A stretch of 64,000 nucleotides of DNA from Clostridium ihumii AP5 (GTDB lineage Bacteria > Bacillota > Clostridia > Clostridiales > Clostridiaceae), in NCBI RefSeq assembly GCF_000612845.1, contig NZ_CCAT010000043.1, forward strand, positions 240,428-304,427. The letters are read 5' to 3'. Shown piece by piece: positions 26,515-35,581 of this stretch. Below the pieces are notes generated by a model, which searched no databases, was not told where the DNA came from, and saw only the letters and a program-made list of their open reading frames with translations. The position numbers were made by a program, and so were the translations under genes. Positions within the stretch are counted from its first letter, which is position 1. The number at the start of each line of letters is the position of its first letter.

Positions 26515-27357
26515 ATGATAAAAAAATTAAAAGAATTTTTACTTATAAACATAGGTATTATAATGGTTGCATGTGGAATGTATTTCTTTTTAATGAATAA
26601 TAACCTAGCAACAGGTGGAGCAAATGGTTTAGCCATAGTTATAAATCACTTCATTCCTAAAGTACCTGTTGGGATTATTATGATTGTTATTAACATAGTT
26701 TTATTTATAGTGGCTTTTATATTTATTGGTAGCAGTTTTGGAGTTAAAACAATTTATGCTAGTTTTGGAATTTCTTTTGCAGTTTTAATTCTTGAAAAAA
26801 CTATAAACTTAAAAGGTTCACTTACTGGAGATATATTATTAGAACTTATATTTGGAATTTTAATATCTGGAGCTGGAATGGGGATTGTTTTCAATCAAAA
26901 TGCATCTACTGGTGGAACAGATATAATTGCAAAGATTTTAAATAAGTTTTTTCATATTAATTTGGGAAAGGCTGTATTATTATCTGATTTAAGTATAACA
27001 GTTGCAGCTGCATTTGCTTTTGGAATAAAAATGTCAATGTATGCAATGCTAGGTGTAATAATAAATGGTTTTGTTATAGATGCAGTATTAGAAGGTATAA
27101 ACATGTGTAAGGAAGTTACTATAGTTAGCAAAGAATATGAAAAAATTAATCAATTTATAATAAAAGATTTAGATAGGTGCTCTACTTTTTATAATGGAAG
27201 AGGTGGATTCACAAATAAAGAAAAAAACATATTAGTTGTAGTAATCGGAAGAAGAGAAGTAGGCAAATTAAAGCATTATATAAATGAAGTAGATAAAGAT
27301 GCTTTTATAACAGTAAGCAATATATGTGAAGTACTAGGGTATGGATTTAAAAGCTAA
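26515..27357 (+). CDS. YitT-family membrane protein (DUF161/DUF2179)
   Basis: 280 residues: about six membrane segments carrying the family signatures ATGGANGLAIVINHF and STGGTDIIAKILNKF, then a C-terminal soluble DUF2179 domain (~190-280, TFYNGRGGFTNKEKN). The family is thought to be a transporter or sensor and its substrate is unknown. Strong AGAGGGGGAG site. The sigma-54 activator gene begins 24 bases downstream, so they are probably cotranscribed; the only obvious upstream control is the cobalamin riboswitch. Confidence 0.88.
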   Translation: MIKKLKEFLLINIGIIMVACGMYFFLMNNNLATGGANGLAIVINHFIPKVPVGIIMIVINIVLFIVAFIFIGSSFGVKTIYASFGISFAVLILEKTINLKGSLTGDILLELIFGILISGAGMGIVFNQNASTGGTDIIAKILNKFFHINLGKAVLLSDLSITVAAAFAFGIKMSMYAMLGVIINGFVIDAVLEGINMCKEVTIVSKEYEKINQFIIKDLDRCSTFYNGRGGFTNKEKNILVVVIGRREVGKLKHYINEVDKDAFITVSNICEVLGYGFKS

Positions 27358-27381
27358 CTTATTTAATTTATGGAGGGAAAT

Positions 27382-28431
27382 ATGGATAATAATGAAGTTA
27401 CTTTTTATAATGACTCTTCCATGGAATATGACAAAGAATTACAGGTTATGAAGAAAAATCTTTTTAATATAAGTGGAATGTCAATAGAATCTAACTCGAT
27501 GATGGATGTTTTAAAGAACTCAAGTAAAATATCCAAGACAGATATTACAGCGTTAATATTAGGTGAAACAGGTGTAGGAAAAGAAGGAATAGCTAAATAT
27601 ATTCATTATAATAGTAAAAGAAAAGATAATGCATTTATAACAATAAACTGTGGTGCAATTCCAGAAAATCTTATAGAATCAGAACTTTTTGGATATGAAC
27701 CAGGTGCTTTTACTGGTGCAAACAAAGGTGGGAAAATTGGTTTATTTCAATTAGCAGATGGAGGGACAATATTTTTAGATGAAGTAGGCGAATTACCATT
27801 AACTACTCAAGTTAAACTTTTAAGAGTTCTTCAAGAAAAGCAAATTGAAAAAGTTGGTGGTGTTGAATCTATAAGTGTAGATATACGAATAATAGCTGCA
27901 ACAAATAAAGATTTAAAAAAATTAATAGATATGAAATTATTTAGAGAAGATTTATACTATAGATTAAGTGTTTTTCCTATAGTAATACCACCATTAAGAG
28001 AAAGAAAAGAAGATATAAAGTTACTTATAGATTTCTTTACAAATGAAATAAATGAAAAATATAATACCAAATGTAATTTTAGTGAAAATGCATTAGAGTG
28101 TCTTTATAATTATGAGTGGCCTGGAAATGTAAGAGAACTTAAAAATATAGTGGAACGGCAAATTATAATGAATGAATCAAATATTATATACAAGAGAAAT
28201 TTAGATCAAGAAATAAAAAATACAAAAATTGAACAAGATTACATGTTAAGTATGAACAATTACTCTATAAAAGGATATAGCTTAAAAGAAATAATAGATA
28301 AAATTGAGATAGAAATTATAGAAGATGCATTAGAGCGATATGGTAATGTAAGAACCGCAGCAAAAGCGCTACAAATAGATCCATCTACGTTAATTAGGAA
28401 AAAGCAAAAATATTTTAAAAATAAATCTTAA
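27382..28431 (+). CDS. Sigma-54-dependent transcriptional activator without sensor domain
   Basis: 349 residues from ATG 27382 (GGAGGG at 27372-27377 makes the ATG at 27370 unlikely). The AAA+ domain starts near residue ~35-55, with Walker A GETGVGKE, the sigma-54 contact loop GAFTGA, Walker B GGTIFLDEVGELP and R-finger region (LFREDLYYRL). The C-terminus has a Fis-type HTH (GNVRTAAKALQIDPSTLIRKK). Only ~40 residues precede the AAA+ domain, so no PAS, GAF or receiver domain is present. The sigma-54 promoter of the 4-hydroxybutyrate operon lies ~300 bases downstream. Confidence 0.93.
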   Translation: MDNNEVTFYNDSSMEYDKELQVMKKNLFNISGMSIESNSMMDVLKNSSKISKTDITALILGETGVGKEGIAKYIHYNSKRKDNAFITINCGAIPENLIESELFGYEPGAFTGANKGGKIGLFQLADGGTIFLDEVGELPLTTQVKLLRVLQEKQIEKVGGVESISVDIRIIAATNKDLKKLIDMKLFREDLYYRLSVFPIVIPPLRERKEDIKLLIDFFTNEINEKYNTKCNFSENALECLYNYEWPGNVRELKNIVERQIIMNESNIIYKRNLDQEIKNTKIEQDYMLSMNNYSIKGYSLKEIIDKIEIEIIEDALERYGNVRTAAKALQIDPSTLIRKKQKYFKNKS

Positions 28432-28557
28432 TTAGATTTTATTTTAATAAACATATTTAGACTGTTGATTATAATATCATCAGTCTTATTTCTTTTTAAT
28501 TAAACACATATTTAAAAAAGTGTTTTGATTCACATTATCAATAAAAATGAACAAATA

Positions 28558-28657
28558 GTTGCAAATATGAAAAATTGCATTTTTGCATACACATATGTAA
28601 ACATATTGTAAATACAACTTTAGAAAGAGTTAAAAAAATAACGATTGCAAATAATCA
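28558..28657 (+). promoter_or_regulatory. Candidate upstream activator sites for sigma-54 promoter 1
   Basis: The best site is TTGCATTTTTGCAT (28575-28588), TTGCA-N4-TGCAW. Half-sites lie at 28559 (TTGCAAATATG), 28606 (TTGTAAATACAA) and 28645 (TTGCAAATA). They are 90-190 bases upstream of the promoter, the usual distance for bacterial enhancer sites, and match the motif at the second locus. Confidence 0.55.
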
Positions 28658-28732
28658 TCAAATATTTAAATTTATATCTATATTAATATTAATTAAATGG
28701 CTAAAAGTAAGCATTATTTTTAATAATTAAAA

Positions 28733-28750
28733 TTGGCATAGTAATTGCTT
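28733..28750 (+). promoter_or_regulatory. Sigma-54 promoter 1 (-24/-12)
   Basis: TTGGCATAGTAATTGCTT: GG at 28735-28736 and GC at 28747-28748, exactly 10 bases apart, within a near-consensus TTGGCA...TTGC context. Transcription would begin near 28760, leaving a ~100-base leader before the CoA-transferase gene. Confidence 0.85.
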
Positions 28751-28859
28751 TTAAAATAAGTGGGCTGGTAAGAGGGGGGATAAAATAAAAAATACTATAA
28801 ACTGATTAATAAATAATTTAAATTTTAAAAATAAAATATTGTAATTACAAGGAGTAAAA

Positions 28860-30191
28860 ATGGAGTGGTTAAATTTATACAAAGAAAAACTTTTATCACC
28901 TAGAGAAGCTGCTTTAAAAATAAAAAATGGCAGTAGAGTCGTTATAGGTCATGCTGCTGGAGAACCTAAAAAAGTTGTAGAAGCTATGGTTAATGAAAAG
29001 GATAAATATTCAGGCATTGAAATTGTTCATATGATTGGTATGGGTTTAGGTGACTATGTAAAAAAAGAAAACAATAATAATTTTAGACATAATTCATTTT
29101 TTGCTGGACCAACAACTAGAGAGGCGATAGCTAATGGAAATGCAGATTTTACACCTTGTTTTTTCTCAGAAATACCAAGAATGTTTAGAGATGACTACTT
29201 AACAGTTGACGTAGCTATAATTCAAGTTTCATCACCAGATGAACATGGATTTTGTAGCTTTGGAATATCTAATGATTATACAAAACCAGCTGCAGAATGT
29301 GCAGGGTTAGTAATTGCTGAAGTAAACCCTAATATGCCAAGAACTCTAGGAGATTCATTTATACACATAAATGACATTGATTACATTGTAGAAGTAAATT
29401 ACGACTTAATAGAAATAAATAAAAGTAATATAACTGATATAGAAAAAGCTATTGGTAAGAATTGTGCAAGTCTTATAGAAGATGGTTCTACATTGCAACT
29501 TGGAATAGGCTCTATACCAGATGCGGTATTAATGTGTTTAGAAAACAAAAAAAATTTAGGAATTCATTCAGAAATGATATCTGATGGAGTTTTAAACTTA
29601 ATAGAAAAAGGTGTTATTACTAATAAAAGAAAAACTATTCATAAAAATAAAATTGTAGTTAGTTTTATAATGGGAACTAAAAAAATATATGATTTTGTTA
29701 ATAATAATCCTATGATTGAAACTTATCCTGTAGATTATGTAAACGATCCAAATATTATAAGCAAAAATAAGAATATGGTAGCTATTAATTCTTGTATCCA
29801 TGTAGATTTAATGGGTCAAGTTGCATCAGAATCTATAGGAATGAAACAATTTAGTGGCGTTGGGGGACAAGTTGACTTTATAAGAGGTGCCAATATGTCA
29901 GATGGTGGAAAGTCCATAATAGCTATGCCATCAACTGCTAAAAATGAAGAAGTATCTAGAATAGTTCCATTTTTAGAAAAAGGTACAGCTGTAACAACAT
30001 CAAGAAATGATATTCAATATATCGTTACCGAATATGGAATAGCAGAACTTAAAGGTAAATCTTTAAAAGAAAGAGCTAGAGCACTTATTAACATAGCACA
30101 TCCTAAATTTAGAGCAGAACTTATAGAAGAATGGGAAAAAAGATTTAAAAAAGAATTTGATTATTTTATTTACTATAAAATTCATAAATAA
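28860..30191 (+). CDS. cat2: 4-hydroxybutyrate CoA-transferase (paralog 1)
   Basis: 443 residues of the acetyl-CoA hydrolase/transferase family. The CoA-binding segment is GSTLQLGIGSIPDAVL (210-225) and the catalytic Glu in HSEMISDG falls at residue 238, the same number as in C. aminobutyricum AbfT. GVGGQVDFIRGA and TEYGIAELKGKS are also typical. It transfers CoA from an acyl-CoA to 4-hydroxybutyrate. The tail (KRFKKEFDYFIYYKIHK) is longer than in the paralog at 52060. First gene of a sigma-54 operon. Confidence 0.88.
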   Translation: MEWLNLYKEKLLSPREAALKIKNGSRVVIGHAAGEPKKVVEAMVNEKDKYSGIEIVHMIGMGLGDYVKKENNNNFRHNSFFAGPTTREAIANGNADFTPCFFSEIPRMFRDDYLTVDVAIIQVSSPDEHGFCSFGISNDYTKPAAECAGLVIAEVNPNMPRTLGDSFIHINDIDYIVEVNYDLIEINKSNITDIEKAIGKNCASLIEDGSTLQLGIGSIPDAVLMCLENKKNLGIHSEMISDGVLNLIEKGVITNKRKTIHKNKIVVSFIMGTKKIYDFVNNNPMIETYPVDYVNDPNIISKNKNMVAINSCIHVDLMGQVASESIGMKQFSGVGGQVDFIRGANMSDGGKSIIAMPSTAKNEEVSRIVPFLEKGTAVTTSRNDIQYIVTEYGIAELKGKSLKERARALINIAHPKFRAELIEEWEKRFKKEFDYFIYYKIHK

Positions 30192-30220
30192 ATCTAGTTC
30201 TGTAGATAGGGGGATTAATC

Positions 30221-30409
30221 ATGATATATATAAATGAAAAATGGTGTAAGGGATGTGGATTATGTGTAGACAGTTGCCCAAAGAAAGTTTTAGGTAAACA
30301 ACAATTAAAGGCAATTGTAATAAATGAAGAAAGTTGCATAAAATGTCACATATGTGAAAATATTTGTCCTGATTTTGCAATACATGTAAGGGGGGACAGA
30401 AATGAGTAA
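30221..30409 (+). CDS. korD: 2-oxoacid:ferredoxin oxidoreductase delta subunit (2[4Fe-4S] ferredoxin)
   Basis: 62 residues with two complete cluster motifs, CKGCGLCVDSCP and CIKCHICENICP. It passes electrons from the thiamine-diphosphate subunits to free ferredoxin. Its gene overlaps korA by 8 bases (ATGAGTAA). Gene order delta-alpha-beta-gamma is that of the OorDABC/KorDABC 2-oxoglutarate enzymes. Confidence 0.9.
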   Translation: MIYINEKWCKGCGLCVDSCPKKVLGKQQLKAIVINEESCIKCHICENICPDFAIHVRGDRNE

Positions 30410-31520
30410 ATTAGTATTAATGCAAGGAAATGAAGCTTGTGTTGAAGGTGCTATTAAAGCTGGAATGAAGTTTTATGCAGGATATCCTATAAGTCCAGCA
30501 AGTGAAATAGCAGAAATAAGTTCAGTTAAACTACCTAAGGTGGGTGGTAGATTTATACAAATGGAAGATGAGATAGCAGGAGCAGCAGCAACTGTTGGAG
30601 CAGCATTAACAGGTATAAAATCAATGACTGCTACAAGTGGACCAGGATTTTCATTAAAACAAGAAATAATAGGATATGCTTCTATGGCAGAAATACCTTG
30701 TGTAATAGTAGATGTAATGAGAGGGGGACCAAGTACAGGACTTCCAACATCTGTATCTCAAGGTGATGTAATGCAAAGTAAATGGGGAACTCATGGAGAT
30801 CATCCAGTTATAGTTATTGCTCCAGATAGTGTAGCTACTATTTATGAACTTACTATAAAATCATTTAATTATGCTGAAAAGTATAGGGTTCCTGTAATTT
30901 TACTTTTAGATGAAGTTATTGCTCATATGAGGGAAAGTGTTGAACTGAAAGATGACATTGAAATTATAAATAGGAAAATTCCCAAAGGTAAAGAAAACTT
31001 TATTTCGCATGAATTAACAGAAGATTTTGTACCTTCAATGGCACCACTTGGTGAAGGATATAAATTTCATGTAACAGGACTTAGTCATGATGAAACGGGT
31101 TATCCTTCTAATTCAAATGAAATTGCAAAAAATTTAATTGATAGGTTGTTAAATAAAATAGAAAAAAATAAAGATGATATTTCTATGTATAAAAAAATAA
31201 ATACGGACCATTGTAAAACACTAATTGTTACATTTGGTTCTACAGCTAGAGTGTGTAAAGAGCTTGTCTTAGAAGAGAGAATTGAAGATTTAGGACTATT
31301 TATACCATATACAATTTGGCCTTTCCCAGATAAAGCACTATTAAAAATATTAGAAGAAAATGAAATAAATAAAATAATTGTTCCAGAATTAAACGCAGGA
31401 CAATTAGTATCTGAAGTTAAAGCAATTGTTGGAGATAAATGTAAAGTTGTAGCTTTAAACAAATATTGTGGAGAAATTTTCAATATTAATGAAATTAAAG
31501 ATGCACTAAAGGAGGATTAA
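30402..31520 (+). CDS. korA: 2-oxoacid:ferredoxin oxidoreductase alpha subunit
   Basis: 372 residues. N-terminal pyrimidine-binding domain (GNEACVEGAIKAGMKFYAGYPISPASEIAE, read in parts), conserved ATSGPGFSLKQE and MRGGPSTGLPT, and a C-terminal domain with VTFGSTARV and PFPDKAL. Very close in layout to KorA/OorA. The neighbours that consume succinyl-CoA indicate 2-oxoglutarate as substrate; other 2-oxoacids are not excluded by the sequence alone. Confidence 0.9.
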   Translation: MSKLVLMQGNEACVEGAIKAGMKFYAGYPISPASEIAEISSVKLPKVGGRFIQMEDEIAGAAATVGAALTGIKSMTATSGPGFSLKQEIIGYASMAEIPCVIVDVMRGGPSTGLPTSVSQGDVMQSKWGTHGDHPVIVIAPDSVATIYELTIKSFNYAEKYRVPVILLLDEVIAHMRESVELKDDIEIINRKIPKGKENFISHELTEDFVPSMAPLGEGYKFHVTGLSHDETGYPSNSNEIAKNLIDRLLNKIEKNKDDISMYKKINTDHCKTLIVTFGSTARVCKELVLEERIEDLGLFIPYTIWPFPDKALLKILEENEINKIIVPELNAGQLVSEVKAIVGDKCKVVALNKYCGEIFNINEIKDALKED

Positions 31521-31522
31521 AA

Positions 31523-32290
31523 ATGAAGGAAGAATTGATTGATAAATATTTAAGAAAGGAACATCTTCCTCATATTTGGTGTGCAGGTTGTGGAAATGGA
31601 ATAATAGTTAGTGCTTTAGTTGAAGCTATTGATTCTTTAACTATAGATAAAGATAAAATATGTATAGTTTCAGGTATTGGATGTTCTTCAAGAGCAGCTC
31701 AATATATGAACTTTGATACTATACACACATTGCATGGAAGAGCAATTCCTTTTGCAGAGGGCATAAAACTTGCCAATCCAGAATTAGAAGTTATTGTGTT
31801 AACAGGTGATGGGGATTGTACTGCTATTGGTGGTAATCATTTAATACATGGATGCAGAAGAAATATAGATTTAAATGTTATTGTTTTCAATAATAATATT
31901 TATGGAATGACAGGTGGACAATGTTCACCAATGACGCCATTAAATGCAAGAACAACAACTACTGAAACAGGAAATACTTGTAGAGATTTTAATATTTGCA
32001 AGTTAACAGAAGCTGCTGGAGCAACTTACATAGCAAGAAGTACAGTTGCACATTACAATCATTTGGTAGATATGATAAGGAAAAGTTTTAATAATAAAGG
32101 ATTTTCTATAGTAGAAGTTTTGACACCTTGTCCAGTGCAATTTGGAAGAAGAAACTCCTTAAAAACACCATCTAGTATGATAAATGATATTAAAGAAAAA
32201 GTTAAAAATAATACTGACATATATAAAATAGGAATATTAAAAGATACTAGGGAACCTGAGTATATAAATGAGTACATCAATAATATTTAG
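31523..32290 (+). CDS. korB: 2-oxoacid:ferredoxin oxidoreductase beta subunit (thiamine diphosphate-binding)
   Basis: 255 residues. Thiamine-diphosphate motif GDGDCTAIGGNH to NNNIYGMTGGQ, and cysteines in HIWCAGCGNG and GIGCSSR. Starts 2 bases after korA with GGAGG overlapping the end of that gene, so translation is coupled. Forms the catalytic core with KorA. Confidence 0.92.
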   Translation: MKEELIDKYLRKEHLPHIWCAGCGNGIIVSALVEAIDSLTIDKDKICIVSGIGCSSRAAQYMNFDTIHTLHGRAIPFAEGIKLANPELEVIVLTGDGDCTAIGGNHLIHGCRRNIDLNVIVFNNNIYGMTGGQCSPMTPLNARTTTTETGNTCRDFNICKLTEAAGATYIARSTVAHYNHLVDMIRKSFNNKGFSIVEVLTPCPVQFGRRNSLKTPSSMINDIKEKVKNNTDIYKIGILKDTREPEYINEYINNI

Positions 32291-32312
32291 TTAAGTTTAG
32301 GAGGAATTTAAA

Positions 32313-32843
32313 ATGAGTAAAAAAGAAATATTATTTACTGGCTTAGGTGGACAAGGAATTGTAAAATCAGGTGTTATTCTAGCAGAAGCAGCAGTTTTGG
32401 AAGGTAAACACACAATACAAACTCAAAACTATGGTCCTGAATCAAGAGGGGGCTGTTGTAGAGCTGATGTAATAATTTCAGATAATGATATATGTTACCC
32501 ACGAGTAGAAAATCCTGACATCATTCTTGCTTTAAGTCAAAGTGGACTTGATAAATTCATAAAAAACGCAGATGAAAACACAATTATAATTACTGATAAG
32601 AGTATAGATGCTCCTAATGAAAAAAATGTAAGAAAATTCGATATATTTAACTGTACAGAGAATGTATTAAAAAATTCTCAAGCTATAAATATATTATGCC
32701 TTGGAATATTGGCAGCTTTAACTAAAGAAATAAATTATAAAAATATAGAAAAAGCAATTTGCGATAATGTTCCAAAATCAACTATAAATAAAAATTTAGA
32801 TGCATTTAATGCCGGAATAAATATGGTGGATATTGCTATTTAA
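32313..32843 (+). CDS. korC: 2-oxoacid:ferredoxin oxidoreductase gamma subunit
   Basis: 176 residues with the gamma-domain signatures TGLGGQGIVKSGVILAEAA and YGPESRGGCCRADVI. AGGAGG before the ATG. Completes the four-subunit enzyme. Confidence 0.92.
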   Translation: MSKKEILFTGLGGQGIVKSGVILAEAAVLEGKHTIQTQNYGPESRGGCCRADVIISDNDICYPRVENPDIILALSQSGLDKFIKNADENTIIITDKSIDAPNEKNVRKFDIFNCTENVLKNSQAINILCLGILAALTKEINYKNIEKAICDNVPKSTINKNLDAFNAGINMVDIAI

Positions 32844-32887
32844 AAAAATATAAATTTGAATAAATTAAATAAAAGGGGAAATAAAAG

Positions 32888-34255
32888 ATGGAAACTAAAG
32901 TATGTATTGATAAGTTAATAAATAATGCAAAAATAGCACAAGAGGAATACTCAAAATTTAGCCAAGAAAAAGTAGATAGTATAGTTAGAGAAATTGCAAA
33001 AGTTGTTTATGATAGAGCAGAAGAACTTGCAAAAATGGCTGTAGAAGAAACAAGAATGGGTGTATATGAAAACAAAGTAAGTAAAAATAAAGGTAAATCA
33101 AAAACTATATGGAATAATTTAAAAACAAAAAAATCTATAGGAATCCTTGAAGAAGATAAAAACACAGGAATAATAAAAGTTGCTAAGCCAAAAGGAGTTA
33201 TAGCAGCAGTTACACCTTGTACAAACCCGATAGTTACACCTATGTGTAATGCAATGTTTGCATTAAAGGGTGGAAATGCTATAATAGTAGCACCTCATCC
33301 AAGAGCAAAAAAATGTAATAAATATGTGGTAGACTTATTTAATGAAGCTATAAAAAAATTAGGAGCACCTGAAAATTTAATTCAAACTATAGAAGAACCT
33401 TCAATAGATTTAACTTCAGAGCTTATGGGGAAAGTTGATGTAGTTATAGCCACTGGTGGTATGGGAATGGTAAAATCAGCTTATAGTAGTGGAAAACCTG
33501 CTTATGGCGTTGGAGCAGGAAATGTTCAATGCATTATAGATAGAGATATAGACATAAGTGAAGCTGTTCCTAAAATAATAACTGGAAGAACATTTGATAA
33601 TGGAATAATATGTTCAGGTGAACAAAGCATTATAGCACCTAAAGAAAGCTATAATGAAATAATAGAAGAATTTGAGAAAAATGGAGCCTATTACACTGAA
33701 AATCCAGAAACTATAGAAAAGTTTGCAAGTGTAATGTTCCCAGAAAATGGACCTATAAATGGAAAAATAGTTGGACAAAGTACTCAATTTATTGCTGATT
33801 TAGCAGGTGTTAAAATTCCTGAAAACACAAAAGTAATAATCTTGAAAGCCAGAGGAAATGGTCGTGAAGATGTATTATGTAAAGAAAAAATGTGTCCAGT
33901 TATGATTTCTTTCGAGTACGATACTTTTGAAGATGCAGTTAAATTAGCACAAAATGATTTAAATTTTGAAGGAAAAGGACATTCTTGTGCAATACACTCA
34001 AATAATAAGGAGCATATTGAATATGCAGGAAAACATTTAACTGTTAGTCGACTTGTAGTAAATCAACCTTCATCAACATCAGCAGGGGGAAGTTTATATA
34101 ATGGATTTGCGCCAACAACTACTTTAGGCTGTGGATCTTGGGGAAATAACAGTATTTCAGAAAACTTAGATTACAAACATTTAATAAATGTTTCAAGAAT
34201 AGGTTTCTTTAATAGTGATGCAAAAATTCCAAGTGATGATGAAATTTGGGCATAA
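32888..34255 (+). CDS. sucD: CoA-acylating succinate-semialdehyde dehydrogenase
   Basis: 455 residues of the acylating aldehyde dehydrogenase group (SucD/PduP/EutE/AdhE N-domain). The catalytic Cys242 lies in NGIICSGEQS, the nucleotide-binding part in ATGGMGMVKSAYSSGKP, and the C-terminal TTLGCGSWGNNSISENLDY is characteristic. It would reduce succinyl-CoA to succinate semialdehyde, linking Kor to the next gene. The aldehyde specificity is inferred from the neighbours. Confidence 0.88.
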   Translation: METKVCIDKLINNAKIAQEEYSKFSQEKVDSIVREIAKVVYDRAEELAKMAVEETRMGVYENKVSKNKGKSKTIWNNLKTKKSIGILEEDKNTGIIKVAKPKGVIAAVTPCTNPIVTPMCNAMFALKGGNAIIVAPHPRAKKCNKYVVDLFNEAIKKLGAPENLIQTIEEPSIDLTSELMGKVDVVIATGGMGMVKSAYSSGKPAYGVGAGNVQCIIDRDIDISEAVPKIITGRTFDNGIICSGEQSIIAPKESYNEIIEEFEKNGAYYTENPETIEKFASVMFPENGPINGKIVGQSTQFIADLAGVKIPENTKVIILKARGNGREDVLCKEKMCPVMISFEYDTFEDAVKLAQNDLNFEGKGHSCAIHSNNKEHIEYAGKHLTVSRLVVNQPSSTSAGGSLYNGFAPTTTLGCGSWGNNSISENLDYKHLINVSRIGFFNSDAKIPSDDEIWA

Positions 34256-34282
34256 GATAATTAATGAAAGAAGGATAAAATT

Positions 34283-35401
34283 ATGAATTTGTTAGAACTT
34301 AGACCTAAAATTTTAAAATTTAATTTAATTAAAGAATTTTGTGAAGAATTTTCTGTATGTGAAAATGATTTAATATTTACTAATAGATTTTTATATGATA
34401 CTTTTCTTAAAAATCTAAATCTTAAAAGCTCTTATATTTTTCAAGAAGACTACAATTTAAAAGAACCTTCTGATGATATAATAGATAAAATAATAAAAGA
34501 AATTTCACATAAAGATATAAAAAGAGTTATAGCTATAGGTGGTGGCTCTATAATAGATATATCCAAAGTGCTATCACTTAAAGAAGTTGGCACTACTTGT
34601 GAATTATTCGAAAAGAAACTTCCAATAATAAAAGAAAAAGAACTTATAATTATACCAACAACTTGTGGAACTGGAAGTGAAGTTACAAATATATCTATAG
34701 CTGAAATAAAATCTAAAAAAACTAAAATAGGGCTTGCAGTTCCTGAGTTATATGCAGATTATGCTATTCTTATACCAGAGCTTGTAAGAAATTTACCATA
34801 TGAATTCTTTGTATATAGTTCAATTGATGCACTTATTCATGCTATAGAATCATTGGTATCACCAAAAGCAAACCCATATACAGAAATGTTTAGTAAAGAA
34901 GCAATTAAAATGATACTGCATGGATATAAAAAAATAATAGAAAATGGTAAAGAATATAGAAAAGAAATAATAGAAGAATTTCTAATTGCAAGTAATTATG
35001 CAGGAATATCTTTTGGAAATGCTGGAGTTGGAGCAGTGCATGCATTGTCATATCCACTTGGTGCTACTTATCATGTTCCACATGGAGAAGCTAATTACCA
35101 GTTTTTTATAGAAGTATTTAAATGTTATAATAAAAAGAATCCTAATGGGAAAATAAAAAATGTAAATGAACTATTAAAAGAAGTAATGAAAACAGATAAA
35201 AATGTAGATGTATATGAAGAACTAGAAAATCTTTTGGAAAATTTAATAAATAAGAAAAAATTAAATTCTTACGGTATGAAAGAAGAAGAAGTAGAGATTT
35301 TTACAAACAGTGTAATAGAAACACAACAAAGACTTTTAGCTAATAACTATGTAGAACTTAGCAAAGAAGAAATATATAAATTATACAAAAATCTGTATTA
35401 A
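34283..35401 (+). CDS. 4hbD: 4-hydroxybutyrate dehydrogenase (iron-containing alcohol dehydrogenase family)
   Basis: 372 residues. NAD-binding GGGS at 86-89, PTTCGTGSE near 126-133, metal ligands Asp182, His186, His253 and His267 (SSIDALIHAIES, AVHALSYPLGATYHVPHGEAN in parts). Reduces succinate semialdehyde to 4-hydroxybutyrate. Last gene of the operon; a terminator follows. Confidence 0.88.
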   Translation: MNLLELRPKILKFNLIKEFCEEFSVCENDLIFTNRFLYDTFLKNLNLKSSYIFQEDYNLKEPSDDIIDKIIKEISHKDIKRVIAIGGGSIIDISKVLSLKEVGTTCELFEKKLPIIKEKELIIIPTTCGTGSEVTNISIAEIKSKKTKIGLAVPELYADYAILIPELVRNLPYEFFVYSSIDALIHAIESLVSPKANPYTEMFSKEAIKMILHGYKKIIENGKEYRKEIIEEFLIASNYAGISFGNAGVGAVHALSYPLGATYHVPHGEANYQFFIEVFKCYNKKNPNGKIKNVNELLKEVMKTDKNVDVYEELENLLENLINKKKLNSYGMKEEEVEIFTNSVIETQQRLLANNYVELSKEEIYKLYKNLY

Positions 35402-35522
35402 TGCATATAAAGAAAAATAATTGATAAAATTAAAACACAAATTTGTAAATAAACATTGCCTCATCGTCTGCAAATTTGTAATTTAATAATTCAACTATTT
35501 TGATTTTATATTTGAACTACCC

Positions 35523-35568
35523 AAAAAAAACACATGTTCATTAATTTGAATATGTGTTTTTTTATTAT
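35523..35568. terminator. Bidirectional terminator
   Basis: Stem AAAACACAT-GTTCA paired with TGAA-T-ATGTGTTTT, A8 on the left and T7 on the right, between the converging 4hbD and histidine kinase genes. Confidence 0.75.
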
Positions 35569-35581
35569 ATATAATTTTTTA

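Noticed and set aside
28440..28500. Terminator-like ATTATAATATCATCAGTC region after the sigma-54 activator
   Set aside because: GACTGTTGATTATAATATC and ATCAGTC give only a weak, short pairing; not clear enough to list as a feature.
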